Assembly: GCA_902782445.1 (NCBI GenBank) | Contig: CACZNC010000012.1 | Location: 1-51,980 of the forward strand | Direction of reading: 5' to 3' | DNA: 51,980 nucleotides | DNA from: an uncultured Ruminococcus sp. | GTDB taxonomy: Bacteria; Bacillota; Clostridia; Oscillospirales; CAG-272 | In this document: in pieces, positions 8,981 through 17,495 of the stretch | How the letters are laid out: every line of letters begins with the position of its first letter | Numbering within the stretch: the stretch's first letter is position 1 | The notes under the pieces: model-generated | The model's input: the letters and a program-made list of their open reading frames with translations, nothing else | Databases searched by the model: none | Told to the model about the DNA's origin: nothing | Made by a program: the position numbers and the translations under genes

Positions 8981-9607
8981 GTGGAACAAGAGAAAAAAGT
9001 ACCCGAACCGTCCGGGATGAAAGAGAAACCCCTCACCCCGAAGGAAAAGCGGCAGAAGTTTTTGAAGAATCTCTACGATATCGTCGAAGTGCTGGCGACC
9101 GTCACCGTGGCCGTCACCCTGCTCTACGCCTTCGCCGTGAGGCTCCAGATCGTCGACGGATCCTCCATGCTCAACACCCTGCACGACAAGGAGCGGCTCC
9201 TTGTGACCGGCCTTTGCTACGAACCGCGGCGGGGAGATATCGTCATCATCCACAAGATCGACGCCGATCCCTACGACCGCCCCATCGTCAAGCGCGTCAT
9301 CGCCACGGGCGGGCAGACCGTCGATATCGACTTCGACACCTGGACCCTCACCGTCGACGGGGAAACCGTGGAGGAGAGCTACCGCTGGGTGGACCCGGAG
9401 AAGAGGCTCATCACCTGCGCCTACTCCCTCCCCGTCACCCTCCGGGACGATCAGATCTTCGTCATGGGCGACAACCGCAACGGCTCCGCCGACAGCAGGA
9501 CGAACGAGATCGGACCGGTGGACATCCGTTGCGTGGTGGGGAAAGCCTTCGCCCGCGTCGCTCCCCTCAGCCGGTTCGCCCTGTTCAGGAATCCCTTCGA
9601 CGCGTGA
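8981..9607 (+). CDS. Signal peptidase I (first of two tandem copies)
   Basis: The protein has 208 residues and is a type I leader peptidase that cuts signal peptides outside the membrane. I start at GTG 8981 because GGAGG lies at 8968-8972. One N-terminal membrane helix (VLATVTVAVTLLYAFAV) precedes the catalytic Ser in VDGSSMLNTL. The general-base Lys is in PIVKRVIATGG, and the conserved box GDNRNGSADSR follows. It is closely similar to the next gene across the catalytic domain, so a local duplication is likely. It sits in the same operon as the phosphomutase and the dipeptidase. Confidence 0.93.
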   Translation: MEQEKKVPEPSGMKEKPLTPKEKRQKFLKNLYDIVEVLATVTVAVTLLYAFAVRLQIVDGSSMLNTLHDKERLLVTGLCYEPRRGDIVIIHKIDADPYDRPIVKRVIATGGQTVDIDFDTWTLTVDGETVEESYRWVDPEKRLITCAYSLPVTLRDDQIFVMGDNRNGSADSRTNEIGPVDIRCVVGKAFARVAPLSRFALFRNPFDA

Positions 9608-9627
9608 GCCGGTGAGGGACTGACGGC

Positions 9628-10458
9628 ATGAGCATGAACGAAACCAAAGACGGACCGATCCCCGCGCCGATCCCGGACCGGGAGACGGAAGAACCGGATC
9701 CGCCCGTACCCGGAAGGATCCCGGATCCGCCCGCACCCGAAGGGCCGGACCCCGCCGAATCCCCGGAGGACCCGGAAATCCCGGACGAATCCGAAGATCC
9801 GAAGAAATCCGAAGCTCAGGACGAATCCGAAGACCCGGATGAATCCGAAGGTCCGGAGGACCCGGAAGAACGGGCGGCCGGGACCCGCAGATTCCTCGCG
9901 GCTGCCTACGACGTGTCCGAAGTCCTCGGGATCATGACCGCGGTCATTATGCTGGTCTTCGCCTTCGCCGTCCGGCTGAACGTGGTTGAAGGGGGCTCCA
10001 TGCGGCCGACCCTCGAAGGCGGGGACACCCTCGTCGTGACGGATTTTTATACGAAGCCCGTCCGCGGCGACATCGTGATCCTGCACCGGATCGACGCCGC
10101 CCCCTACGACAAGCCCATCGTCAAGCGCGTCATCGCCGTGGGAGGCCAGACCGTCGATATCGACTTTTCCGCATGGATCCTCACGGTGGACGGCGAGCGC
10201 GTCTCGGAGGACTACCGCTGGCTGAACCCGGAGCGGGAGCTTTTGAAGAGCGAGATCCCCCTGCCCGTGACCCTCGGCGAAAACGAGATCTTCGTCATGG
10301 GCGACAACCGCAACGCCTCCGCCGACAGCCGCCAGAGCGAGATCGGCCCGGTGGACACCCGATGCGTGGTGGGAAGAGCCGTCGCGCGGTTCTCCCCGGG
10401 CGGGACCTGCGCCGCGATCCGCAATCCCTTTGAATCCGAAAACGATAGAGGAGAGTAG
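9628..10458 (+). CDS. Signal peptidase I with long acidic Pro/Glu-rich N-terminal tail
   Basis: The protein has 276 residues. Residues 1 to about 85 are a low-complexity tail of Pro, Glu, Asp and Ser with repeats such as ESEDP, expected to lie in the cytosol ahead of the membrane helix (GIMTAVIMLVFAFAV). The catalytic domain then parallels the upstream copy: Ser in VEGGSMRPTLEGGD, Lys in PIVKRVIAVGG and GDNRNASADSR. All catalytic residues are present in both copies. The ATG at 9628 is 20 bp after the first copy stops; a second ATG at 9634 is possible. The function of the tail is unknown; it could bind other factors. Confidence 0.92.
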   Translation: MSMNETKDGPIPAPIPDRETEEPDPPVPGRIPDPPAPEGPDPAESPEDPEIPDESEDPKKSEAQDESEDPDESEGPEDPEERAAGTRRFLAAAYDVSEVLGIMTAVIMLVFAFAVRLNVVEGGSMRPTLEGGDTLVVTDFYTKPVRGDIVILHRIDAAPYDKPIVKRVIAVGGQTVDIDFSAWILTVDGERVSEDYRWLNPERELLKSEIPLPVTLGENEIFVMGDNRNASADSRQSEIGPVDTRCVVGRAVARFSPGGTCAAIRNPFESENDRGE

Positions 10459-10460
10459 AT

Positions 10461-11408
10461 ATGAAACTCTGCGACATGCACTGCGACACCGCGATGGCCC
10501 TCTGGCACGGGAAAAAGGAGCTCTGGCACAACGACTGCCACATCTCCCTCGAAAAGGCCGGGGAGGTCTACGAAAAATACCTCCAGCTCTACGCCTTCTT
10601 CACCTCCACCCGGCTCTCCGACGAGGAGGGATGGGAGGACTTTCTCCGCTCGCGGGAATACTTCCTCGCCGAATGCGAAAAGAACGGCGTCTCCCTTCTG
10701 TATTCCGGGAATGAGATCGAAGCCTGGGACGGGCTGGACCCCGATGAAAAGGGAGGCCGGTTCGCCGGGGTGCTGACGGTGGAGGACGCCCGGATTCTCT
10801 CGGGCCGCATCGAACGGGTCGAAGAGCTTTACCGCCTCGGGATCCGGGTCGTGACGCCGCTCTGGGGAGGGGAGACCTGCATCGGCGGATCCCACAACAC
10901 GGACAGCGGCCTGACCCCCTTTGGAAGAGAGGCCGTGAAGGAAATGCTCCGCGTCGGCATCGTCCCCGATCTGTCCCACGCGTCGTTCCGGTCGGCGGAC
11001 GAGATCCTCGACCTCTGCGCGGCGGCGGGAAAATCCCCCGTGGCGACCCACATGAATTCCTACGCCCTCCACCCCCATTCCCGCAACCTCACCGACGACC
11101 GGTATCTCCGCCTGACGGAACTGGGGGGCGTCGCCGGGATCTCCCTCTATGTCCGCCACCTGTCGGGAGAGGAAACCGTCACACCCGCGAGCGTCGCCGA
11201 ACACCTGGCCCACTACGAAAAGCTCGCCCCGGGCTGCGCCGGATTCGGATGCGACTACGACGGAGCGGACGTCCCCGAAGAGCTCAACGGCATCGCCCTC
11301 CTGCCCCGGACGGAGAAATACCTCCGCGAAATCGGCATGACGGAGGAGCAGATCGAAGGGATCTTCTACGGGAACGTGCTCCGGTTCCTGGAACGGACGA
11401 TCCGGTAA
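10461..11408 (+). CDS. Peptidase M19 membrane/renal dipeptidase family protein
   Basis: The protein has 315 residues of the zinc-dependent M19 dipeptidase family in the amidohydrolase superfamily. The metal-binding HCD is at residues 7-9. The bridging Glu is in LTVEDARIL, the first metal His segment is PDLSHASF, and the second is ATHMNSYALHPHSRN. The C-terminal Asp is in GFGCDYDGA. The family cleaves dipeptides, often containing D-residues at the second position. There is no signal peptide, so it probably acts in the cytosol. The start codon lies two bases after the signal peptidase stop, and its ribosome site GAGGAGAG overlaps that gene, pointing to coupled translation. Confidence 0.92.
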   Translation: MKLCDMHCDTAMALWHGKKELWHNDCHISLEKAGEVYEKYLQLYAFFTSTRLSDEEGWEDFLRSREYFLAECEKNGVSLLYSGNEIEAWDGLDPDEKGGRFAGVLTVEDARILSGRIERVEELYRLGIRVVTPLWGGETCIGGSHNTDSGLTPFGREAVKEMLRVGIVPDLSHASFRSADEILDLCAAAGKSPVATHMNSYALHPHSRNLTDDRYLRLTELGGVAGISLYVRHLSGEETVTPASVAEHLAHYEKLAPGCAGFGCDYDGADVPEELNGIALLPRTEKYLREIGMTEEQIEGIFYGNVLRFLERTIR

Positions 11409-11622
11409 CGGGAGGAGAGAATTAGGAATTGGGACGCCGTCAGCCGGGATCGTTTTTGAAGGGGCGGACGGATTGTTTCGTGTGTGATAATCCTCTCATT
11501 CTTGTTCTGCGTGAAACAATTCCTAATTCTTCATTCTGAATTCTGAACTTCACTCCTGACTCCTCATTCCTCATTCCTCATTCAAACAAGCACGAAAATA
11601 CAAAACTGATAGGAATTTCACT
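11409..11622. other. Intergenic stretch with low-complexity CTCATTC repeats
   Basis: No gene is seen. The region carries short direct repeats of CTCATTC near 11563-11583 and a degenerate parS-like sequence at 11503-11518 with three mismatches to the 16-mer. I see no convincing sigma-A promoter for threonine synthase here. Confidence 0.4.
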
Positions 11623-13140
11623 ATGCTTTATTTCAGCACCAGAGACGTCAGCGAAGCGCCCCGGTCCGTTTCGGCGGCGGAGGCGATCAAGGAAGGGCTC
11701 GCGCCGGACGGGGGACTGTACCTGCCCGACGAGATCCCCGCGCTCACGGAGGGGGATTTCGACGACCTATTGCGGATGGATTACGCGGAGAGGGCGGCCT
11801 TCATCCTCTCCCGTTTCCTGCCGGATTACGACCCGGAGCTCCTTCGGGAGGACTGCCGCGCCGCCTATGCCCCCGACCGGTTCCCCGCGGATGAAAAGGG
11901 GGGGACTTTCGGGCAGAGACCCGCGCCCCTGAGACCGCTGTCCGACGGCATTTTCGCCCTCGAGCTCTGGCACGGTCCTACCTCCGCCTTCAAGGACATG
12001 GCTCTGCAGATCATGCCCCGCCTGCTCTCCCGCGCGCTCTCCATGACCGGCGAGAAGCGGACGGCGCAGATCCTCGTTGCCACGAGCGGCGACACCGGAA
12101 AGGCCGCCCTCGAAGGGTACAGGGACGTTCCCGGCACCGCCATCACCGTCTTCTATCCCACGGGCGGCGTCAGTCCCATGCAGGCCAGGCAGATGCAGAC
12201 CACCCGCGGATCGAACGTCAACGTCGTGGCGGTCCGGGGCAATTTCGACGACGCCCAGAACGGCGTGAAGGCCATCTTCGCCGACCGGGAGCTCGCCGCG
12301 GAAGCCGACGCCTCGGGATTCTTCTTCTCCTCCGCGAACTCCATCAACTGGGGCCGCCTCGTCCCGCAGATCGTCTACTACGTCTCGGCCTACTGCGACC
12401 TCCTCGCGTCCGGCCGGATCCGCCGCGGGGAACGGGTGAACGCCGCCGTCCCCACCGGGAATTTTGGCAATATCTTCGCCGCGTGGCTGGCAAGGGAGAT
12501 GGGCGTCCCCTTCGGAAGGCTGATCTGCGCGTCGAACCGCAACAATGTCCTGACGGACTTCATCCGGACGGGGATCTACGACCGGCGGCGGGAATTCCAC
12601 AAGACCATGAGCCCGTCGATGGACATCCTGATCTCCTCGAACCTCGAACGGCTTCTGTACTCCCTCGGCGGCGCGAAGCTGACCCGGGAGCTCATGGCCT
12701 CCCTTGCGAAAGAGGGCCGGTACGAAGCTCCGCATGATCTGACCGACAGGCTCGGGGCCGTGTTCGCCGGGTACTTCCTCGACGAGGAGGAGACCTCCGC
12801 CGCGATCGGGGAGACCTGGAGGACGGAGGGCTATCTCGTCGATCCCCATACGGCGGTGGGCCTCGGCGCGGTGAAGAAATTCCGGGAGGAAACCGGGGAC
12901 GCCGCTCCCGTGATCCTCGCCTCCACCGCCAGCCCCTTCAAATTCGCCGCCCCCGTCTCGGAAGCGATCGGCGTGAAGGAGAGCGGAGCGGAAGACGATC
13001 TCTACGCCGGTCTGCGGGCCCTTTCCGCCGCAACCGGATGGGAGATCCCCGCGCCTCTCGCCGCCACGGAGACCCTGCCCCTGCGCTTCACCCGGGTGAT
13101 CGACCCCGCGGGCATGGCCGGCATCCCCTTCGAGCTCTGA
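11623..13140 (+). CDS. thrC: Threonine synthase
   Basis: The protein has 505 residues, the long form of the family. It converts O-phosphohomoserine to threonine using pyridoxal phosphate. The cofactor Lys is in HGPTSAFKDMALQ at about residue 124, and the phosphate-binding loop is ATSGDTGKAALEG. PTGNFGNIFAAW and the HTAVGLGA segment are further family marks, and the N-terminal domain starts with the usual YFSTRD. It needs phosphohomoserine, which the apgM-like gene at 7707 may supply. The stop overlaps the start of the metallophosphoesterase gene by one base. Confidence 0.96.
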   Translation: MLYFSTRDVSEAPRSVSAAEAIKEGLAPDGGLYLPDEIPALTEGDFDDLLRMDYAERAAFILSRFLPDYDPELLREDCRAAYAPDRFPADEKGGTFGQRPAPLRPLSDGIFALELWHGPTSAFKDMALQIMPRLLSRALSMTGEKRTAQILVATSGDTGKAALEGYRDVPGTAITVFYPTGGVSPMQARQMQTTRGSNVNVVAVRGNFDDAQNGVKAIFADRELAAEADASGFFFSSANSINWGRLVPQIVYYVSAYCDLLASGRIRRGERVNAAVPTGNFGNIFAAWLAREMGVPFGRLICASNRNNVLTDFIRTGIYDRRREFHKTMSPSMDILISSNLERLLYSLGGAKLTRELMASLAKEGRYEAPHDLTDRLGAVFAGYFLDEEETSAAIGETWRTEGYLVDPHTAVGLGAVKKFREETGDAAPVILASTASPFKFAAPVSEAIGVKESGAEDDLYAGLRALSAATGWEIPAPLAATETLPLRFTRVIDPAGMAGIPFEL

Positions 13141-13868
13141 TGTCGGTCTGGGTCATCGCGGATCTCCACCTCTCCTTCGGAAAAGACGTCCCCAAGCCGA
13201 TGGACCGCTTCGGAAGCCGCTGGGAGAACCACGCCGAAAAGATCGCCCGCCGGTGGAACGCGGTGGTGCGTCCCGGGGACACGGTGGTCATGCCGGGGGA
13301 TTTCTCCTGGGCGGACACTCTCTCCGAGGCGGAAGCGGATTTCCGGTTCCTCGACGCGCTTCCCGGGAAAAAGCTCCTCGGAAAGGGGAATCACGACTAC
13401 TGGTGGACCGGCGTGACGAAGATGAAGGCCTTTCTCGCCGAACGCGGGTTTTCGACCGTCGATTTCCTCTACAACAACGCCCATGCCGCCGAAGGTCTCG
13501 CGCTGGCGGGTGCAAGGGGATGGTTCCTCGAAGAGCGGCAGCAGACGGCCATCGAAGCGGACTACGGCAAGCTGGTGCGGCGGGAGGCGGAGCGGCTGAA
13601 TCTCTCTCTCGAAGCCGCGGAAGAACTGCGCCGGAAGGAAGGGATCGGGGAGCCGCCCCTCGTTTTTCTGCACTTCCCGCCGGTCTGGGGGGATTTCCGG
13701 CTCGACGAGCTTGTCGACCTGATGCGCGCCCACGGCGTGACCCGGTGCTGGTACGGCCACATCCACGGCCAGTACAGCCAGCCGCCCTCCTTCGAATGGA
13801 AGGGGATCACCTTCGCCAACGCCGCCGCGGACTACCTGAACTTCACCCCGCTGCCCGTAAGGATATGA
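13140..13868 (+). CDS. Calcineurin-like metallophosphoesterase
   Basis: The protein has 242 residues. The five metal-binding blocks appear in order: ADLHLS near residue 7, PGDFSW, GKGNHDYWW, LHFPP and GHIHGQY. The start is the ATG of the TGATG junction with thrC, so the two genes are probably translationally coupled. Family members are phosphodiesterases or phosphatases, and this one is a cytosolic type with no signal peptide. The substrate is unknown. Repeat R2 begins just after the stop. Confidence 0.9.
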   Translation: MSVWVIADLHLSFGKDVPKPMDRFGSRWENHAEKIARRWNAVVRPGDTVVMPGDFSWADTLSEAEADFRFLDALPGKKLLGKGNHDYWWTGVTKMKAFLAERGFSTVDFLYNNAHAAEGLALAGARGWFLEERQQTAIEADYGKLVRREAERLNLSLEAAEELRRKEGIGEPPLVFLHFPPVWGDFRLDELVDLMRAHGVTRCWYGHIHGQYSQPPSFEWKGITFANAAADYLNFTPLPVRI

Positions 13869-13894
13869 GTGAGGAGTGAATGGATGTTTGTCTG

Positions 13895-14236
13895 TATCGG
13901 GTCGACATGCGGTGCGGGATTTGCGTTTGTATTTTATGGAAAAGGAGTCGGCGCTGGACGCGCGGTCTTGAAGCCGGGGAATGGGGCGATCTTCGCGGGC
14001 CCCTGCAGATTCAGACATGACGGGCGGAACATGGCGTTCTCCCCGCGCGGTCTTTAGCATTGGCCGGATGTACGAAATGAATAACTTTACGACATGCCAA
14101 TGCGGCGGCCTTGCGGCGGTGATTCAGTCGCGCATAGAAAAGGGACGATGTGCGGGCTTTCTGCCGATTGTTTCATGTGAAACATTCGTGCGGTCCTCCC
14201 CGACCTTATGTTTCGCCCGGAAAGATTTTTGATCGC
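13895..14236 (+). repeat. Intergenic parS-bearing repeat R2 (single arm)
   Basis: One arm (about 13895-14135) in the same direction as the preceding gene is followed by a parS-like site at 14169-14184. It carries GGAAAAGGAGTCGGCG, CCCCGCGCGGTCT, the GCATTGGC and GCCAATGC pair and GCCTTGCGGCGG. The parS flanks match R5: both have a shared stretch ending TTTCTGCCG before the site, and both have CCCCGAC followed by ATGTTTCGCCC after it. Confidence 0.75.
14169..14184. promoter_or_regulatory. parS-like palindrome (R2), one mismatch
   Basis: TGTTTCATGTGAAACA differs from the parS consensus at one central base. Confidence 0.6.
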
Positions 14237-14293
14237 ATGGTTCAGCATTTCCCTTCGTGAAGGGATAAACAAATCCTCCTCCGCCGACGGACT

Positions 14294-14377
14294 GGTCGAC
14301 GCAGTCACCAAGCCGGTCGACGCAGTCACCAAGCCGGTCGACGCAGTCACCAAGCCGGTCGACGCAGTCACCGAGAC
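14294..14377 (+). repeat. Four tandem copies of a 21-bp unit
   Basis: The unit GGTCGACGCAGTCACCAAGCC occurs three times exactly (14294-14356) and a fourth time with changes at its end. The 21-bp period would read as a seven-residue repeat (VDAVTKP), but the short frame lacks a credible start and other copies of the surrounding intergenic sequence do not keep it. Confidence 0.85.
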
Positions 14378-14526
14378 CGTCAAGCTGATTCCGAAAGACG
14401 AAATCTTTCGTTCCTGCCTTCGATGAAGGTATGCTTTCCTCCGCCGAAGGCCAAAGTGTACGGTAAGACCGGGAAACTCCCGCGGAATCTTGTGGAATTT
14501 TTTCCGCGAAATCTCTTTCCTCCCCC

Positions 14527-14555
14527 TTGCAAACGGGGAAAAAACGTGGTACAAT
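14527..14555 (+). promoter_or_regulatory. Sigma-A promoter of rpsT
   Basis: TTGCAA at 14527-14532, a 17-bp spacer and an extended TGGTACAAT with the hexamer at 14550-14555. It gives a leader of about 100 nt before the ATG at 14665. In other bacteria S20 is under translational self-control, so the leader may matter. Confidence 0.8.
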
Positions 14556-14664
14556 AACATACTGTATGAACCTGTCTCTGTCCGTACCCTCTCAGGCGGA
14601 GGGAGACGATCCGACGGACCCCGGAAAGACCGGGCCACCGAATTTTATTGTCAGGAGAGCAATC

Positions 14665-14928
14665 ATGCCCAATATCAAATCCGCGAAAAAGCGCGTGAAA
14701 GTTATTTCCGCAAAGACTCTTCAGAACAAGATGTTCAAGAGCCAGCTGAAGACCACCGTGAAGAAGTTCCGCGCCGCCGTCGAAGCCGGTGACAAGGAAG
14801 CCGCGAAGACCGCCTACGCCGCCGCCGTCAAGAAGATGGACCAGGCCGCAGCGAAGGGTCTCCTTCACAAGAACAACGCCGCCCACAAGAAGAGCGAGTT
14901 CACGCTCCTGCTCAACAAGATGGCGTAA
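14665..14928 (+). CDS. rpsT: 30S ribosomal protein S20
   Basis: The protein has 87 residues, the usual length. It opens MPNIKSAKKRVKV and ends with AHKKSEFTLLLNKMA, and is Lys/Ala-rich and helical. It binds the 5' domain and helix 44 region of 16S rRNA early in assembly. The start at 14665 is fixed by CAGGAGAG and by the conserved MPNIKSA start of the family; a longer frame upstream has no homologous sequence. It is monocistronic, with its own promoter and terminator. Confidence 0.97.
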   Translation: MPNIKSAKKRVKVISAKTLQNKMFKSQLKTTVKKFRAAVEAGDKEAAKTAYAAAVKKMDQAAAKGLLHKNNAAHKKSEFTLLLNKMA

Positions 14929-15028
14929 AAGCCGCCTCCGACCCGCGAGGATCCCCGTTCATGGCTGCTGGACGGAGAAGAGAGCGGACGGTCGGACGGA
15001 TGACGGGCGAATGCCGAAAAAGAAACCA

Positions 15029-15067
15029 TCCCCGGGATCATTGCTCCGATTCCGGGGACGTTTTTTT
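15029..15067 (+). terminator. Intrinsic terminator of rpsT
   Basis: A CCCCGGGA/TCCGGGG stem with a loop of about 14 bases is followed by ACG and a run of seven T. Confidence 0.8.
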
Positions 15068-15087
15068 CCCCTCCCGCCCATTGGTCC

Positions 15088-15116
15088 TTGACAAACTCCC
15101 CCGCGTCCTGTATAAT
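15088..15116 (+). promoter_or_regulatory. Perfect consensus sigma-A promoter of the second solute-binding gene
   Basis: TTGACA at 15088-15093, a 17-bp spacer and TATAAT at 15111-15116 match both consensus hexamers exactly. The transcript would start near 15123 and carry about 300 nt of leader that includes repeat copy B. Confidence 0.85.
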
Positions 15117-15159
15117 AATTATATCATTTCATACTGTTTTTCTTCTATGGAGCTGTCTT

Positions 15160-15358
15160 CATGGGTTTTGATCGCTCTCCGTAGAGTGCGAATGATCTCT
15201 GATCATGAGCTCACGAACGATAACTCTGATATGGTTGGATGACTATATTGGTGTGCGGACACAGACTGAACGAAATGGAGTCAGCCTTGTCCTGCCCCAA
15301 TTGAAGTTTCTTGCCGCTGAACTTGTTCAGCAGGGCTTCATTTTCAAAGAAGCCGCGT
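15160..15358 (+). repeat. Dispersed repeat family 2, copy B
   Basis: This copy lies in the leader between the promoter at 15088 and the gene at 15421. It shares GATAACTCTGAT, GGTTGGATG and ATTGGTGTG with copy C, and GCGGACACAGAC and CAGCCTTGTCCT with copy A. It contains a perfect stem-loop GCTGAAC-TT-GTTCAGC, and the shared terminal block (GAAGCCGCG). The hairpin sequence differs from copies A and C but a stem is kept at the same place. Confidence 0.75.
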
Positions 15359-15420
15359 AACTCCACAGAAGGGAAAGAGTATCACAAATATCAACGCCTC
15401 AATCTTAAAAGGAGACTTCC

Positions 15421-16938
15421 ATGAAAAAACGCCTGACCGCCTTTCTGCTCTGTCTGCTTCTGACCCTGATCCCCGCCGTCACGGCCGGATGCTCCGATTC
15501 GAAGGTCAACAGCGAAGAGGGAGGAGCAACCGCCGAGACTCCCACCGCCGACGCCGCACAGGATTCCGCCGAGGAAGAGCCGGAACCCACCGCCACGCGG
15601 CTCGTGAAGGACCGCTACGCCGACACCGACCTCGGGGGATACGTCTACAAGGTGTTCGCCATCCCGACGGACGGACACTTCTATTCCCAGGTCGCCGCGG
15701 GCATCAACGAGGTCTACGCCGAGGAAATGAACGGCGAGATCATCAACGACGCGATCTTCAACCGCAACGCCCTCACCGAGGAGACCCTCAACGTCAAGAT
15801 CGAACCCGTCTGGGGCGGCGACGTTGGCGGGATGCGGACCCAGCTCCACAACGAAGTCCTGGCGGGCGGAACGGAATACGACGCCACCATCAACCGCATG
15901 GACTACCTCGGCACCAATATGCAGAACGGGGACCTGCTCAACATCAAGAACATCGCCACCATCGACACCTCCGACTTCTGGTGGGACAAGAACATCGTCG
16001 ATTCCTTCACCCTCTTCGGGACGAAGCTCTACTGGATCTCCGGCGACCTCAACATCTACGACGACTTCGCCGCGGAAGTGATCTTCTTCAACAAGCAGCT
16101 CTGCGCCGACAACGGCATGGAATACCCCTATGAAACGGTCCTCGACGGCAAGTGGACCATCGACCGCTTCTATGAAATGGCCAAGACCGCCGAAAAGGAT
16201 CTGGACGGCGACGGCAAGCTCGCTCCGAAGACGGACGTGGTCGGCCACTGCGAAGAGAACGACCACGTGAAGCACTGGATGTACGCCATGGGCGAAAAGG
16301 CGATGGACATCGGCGAAGACGGCTCCCTCACCATCCGGATCCAGGAGGAGAGACAGATCCGCGCCGTGGACAAGCTGTACAGCATCATGGTGGAGCAGGG
16401 CATGACCTACACCGGATCCTCCACCGAATTCAAGGCCGGACACATCCTCTTCCTCGGCACCATGCTCGGCCCGATCGGCGGCCTGCGCGACATGGAATAC
16501 GAGTTCGGCGTCCTCCCGATGCCCAAGCTCGACGAGGAGCAGGAGCACTACGGCGAATACATTTCCAACGGCTGGTGCACCGCCTACGGCATCCCCATGA
16601 CGAACCCGGATCCCGCCCGCACCGGCATCATCCTCGACGCGATCTGCGGCTTCTCCAACGAGACCCTGCGCGTCGCCCTGTACGACGTCCTCTTCGGCGC
16701 GAAATTCGTCCGCGACGAGGAATCCGTCCGGATGCTCGACATCATCTTCGAATCCAAGATGTACGACTGGGCCGTGGACTTCACCTGGGGCGGCAGCTTC
16801 CAGAACCTCTACAACGGCATCTACAACGAGAGCCACACCAGCACGAACAATTTCGTCTCCCAGACCGCGAAGGTCATGAAGGTCATCAACAAGGGCCTCG
16901 AAAAGCTCGTGAAGTCCGTCTCGGAACTGGATTACTGA
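15421..16938 (+). CDS. Extracellular solute-binding lipoprotein
   Basis: The protein has 505 residues. A Lys/Arg start and a hydrophobic stretch end in the lipobox VTAGC, giving a membrane-anchored lipoprotein; an acidic Ala/Glu/Thr linker follows. The body resembles ABC-transporter binding proteins of the family 1 type, with motifs such as NDAIFNRNALTEETLNVKI near the N-terminus and Trp-rich segments in the second lobe. The ligand is probably an oligosaccharide, but that is a guess. The start follows AAAGGAGA. No permease or ATPase genes adjoin it, like the one at 914. It ends with a 7-bp convergent overlap with the gene on the other strand. Confidence 0.88.
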   Translation: MKKRLTAFLLCLLLTLIPAVTAGCSDSKVNSEEGGATAETPTADAAQDSAEEEPEPTATRLVKDRYADTDLGGYVYKVFAIPTDGHFYSQVAAGINEVYAEEMNGEIINDAIFNRNALTEETLNVKIEPVWGGDVGGMRTQLHNEVLAGGTEYDATINRMDYLGTNMQNGDLLNIKNIATIDTSDFWWDKNIVDSFTLFGTKLYWISGDLNIYDDFAAEVIFFNKQLCADNGMEYPYETVLDGKWTIDRFYEMAKTAEKDLDGDGKLAPKTDVVGHCEENDHVKHWMYAMGEKAMDIGEDGSLTIRIQEERQIRAVDKLYSIMVEQGMTYTGSSTEFKAGHILFLGTMLGPIGGLRDMEYEFGVLPMPKLDEEQEHYGEYISNGWCTAYGIPMTNPDPARTGIILDAICGFSNETLRVALYDVLFGAKFVRDEESVRMLDIIFESKMYDWAVDFTWGGSFQNLYNGIYNESHTSTNNFVSQTAKVMKVINKGLEKLVKSVSELDY

Positions 16939-17435
16939 TCCTTCCCCCGGCCTGACTGCCCCGCGGACCGCACCGAAAGCAGATCGTCGAACCGGATCGC
17001 CGTGTTCCCGACGGTGAGGGTCCCCGCGTCGCCGTCCACCGAACGGCAGGGGCCCCGGACGGTCTCGTAGGTCCCCCGGATCCCGAACGCGTCGTGATTG
17101 CGGTCGCCGCAGGGAACATAATAGGTCGCCCGGACTTCGGGCAGAACGCCGCCGCTTTTCACCCCCGCCGGGATCCGGTCCCGCAGGAGGGAGAGGCGGC
17201 GGTTTATTTCCGCGCGTTCGTCGGCGGAGAGGCAGATCTTTTCGACGTAGACGGCGCGTTTGGTGCGGATCGCGGTGCCGTAGCCGTCCAGCGCGTCGAA
17301 GGGGGCGAAGATCTTGGCGCGTTTCCCCCGTTCCATCGGAGGATGCGCCCGGGAAAAGTCGTCGCCGTCATGCCGCGGCCGCCCGTGGAGAAAAACCGCG
17401 GCATAGGGGAATTTCGGAGGGATCGCGTTCTGCAT
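16932..17435 (-). CDS. Hypothetical protein, weak resemblance to YolD-like proteins
   Basis: The protein has 167 residues and no signal peptide or membrane helix. The segment from MERGKRAKIFAPFDALDGY resembles the RGxxKWxPFxxL core of the small YolD-like proteins that often sit near translesion polymerase genes, but the match is weak and no polymerase gene is here. The rest has a Cys and several charged beta-type segments. The start at 17435 is supported by AAAGGAGA and by a consensus promoter at 17496-17524. Its function is unknown. Confidence 0.65.
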   Translation of the reverse strand: MQNAIPPKFPYAAVFLHGRPRHDGDDFSRAHPPMERGKRAKIFAPFDALDGYGTAIRTKRAVYVEKICLSADERAEINRRLSLLRDRIPAGVKSGGVLPEVRATYYVPCGDRNHDAFGIRGTYETVRGPCRSVDGDAGTLTVGNTAIRFDDLLSVRSAGQSGRGKDQ

Positions 17436-17495
17436 GGGGATCTCCTTTCCGATCTCCCTTCCGAGGGAGAGCAGGGATCAACCGGCTTTGCGAAT

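Noticed and set aside
11503..11518. TGTTCTGCGTGAAACA as a seventh parS site
   Set aside because: It has three mismatches in the left half and lacks a repeat arm.
14294..14377. CRISPR-like array
   Set aside because: The 21-bp units are directly adjacent without spacers.
14208..14426. Frame with four VDAVTKP repeats
   Set aside because: It comes from the 21-bp tandem DNA repeat and has no ribosome site or conserved remainder.
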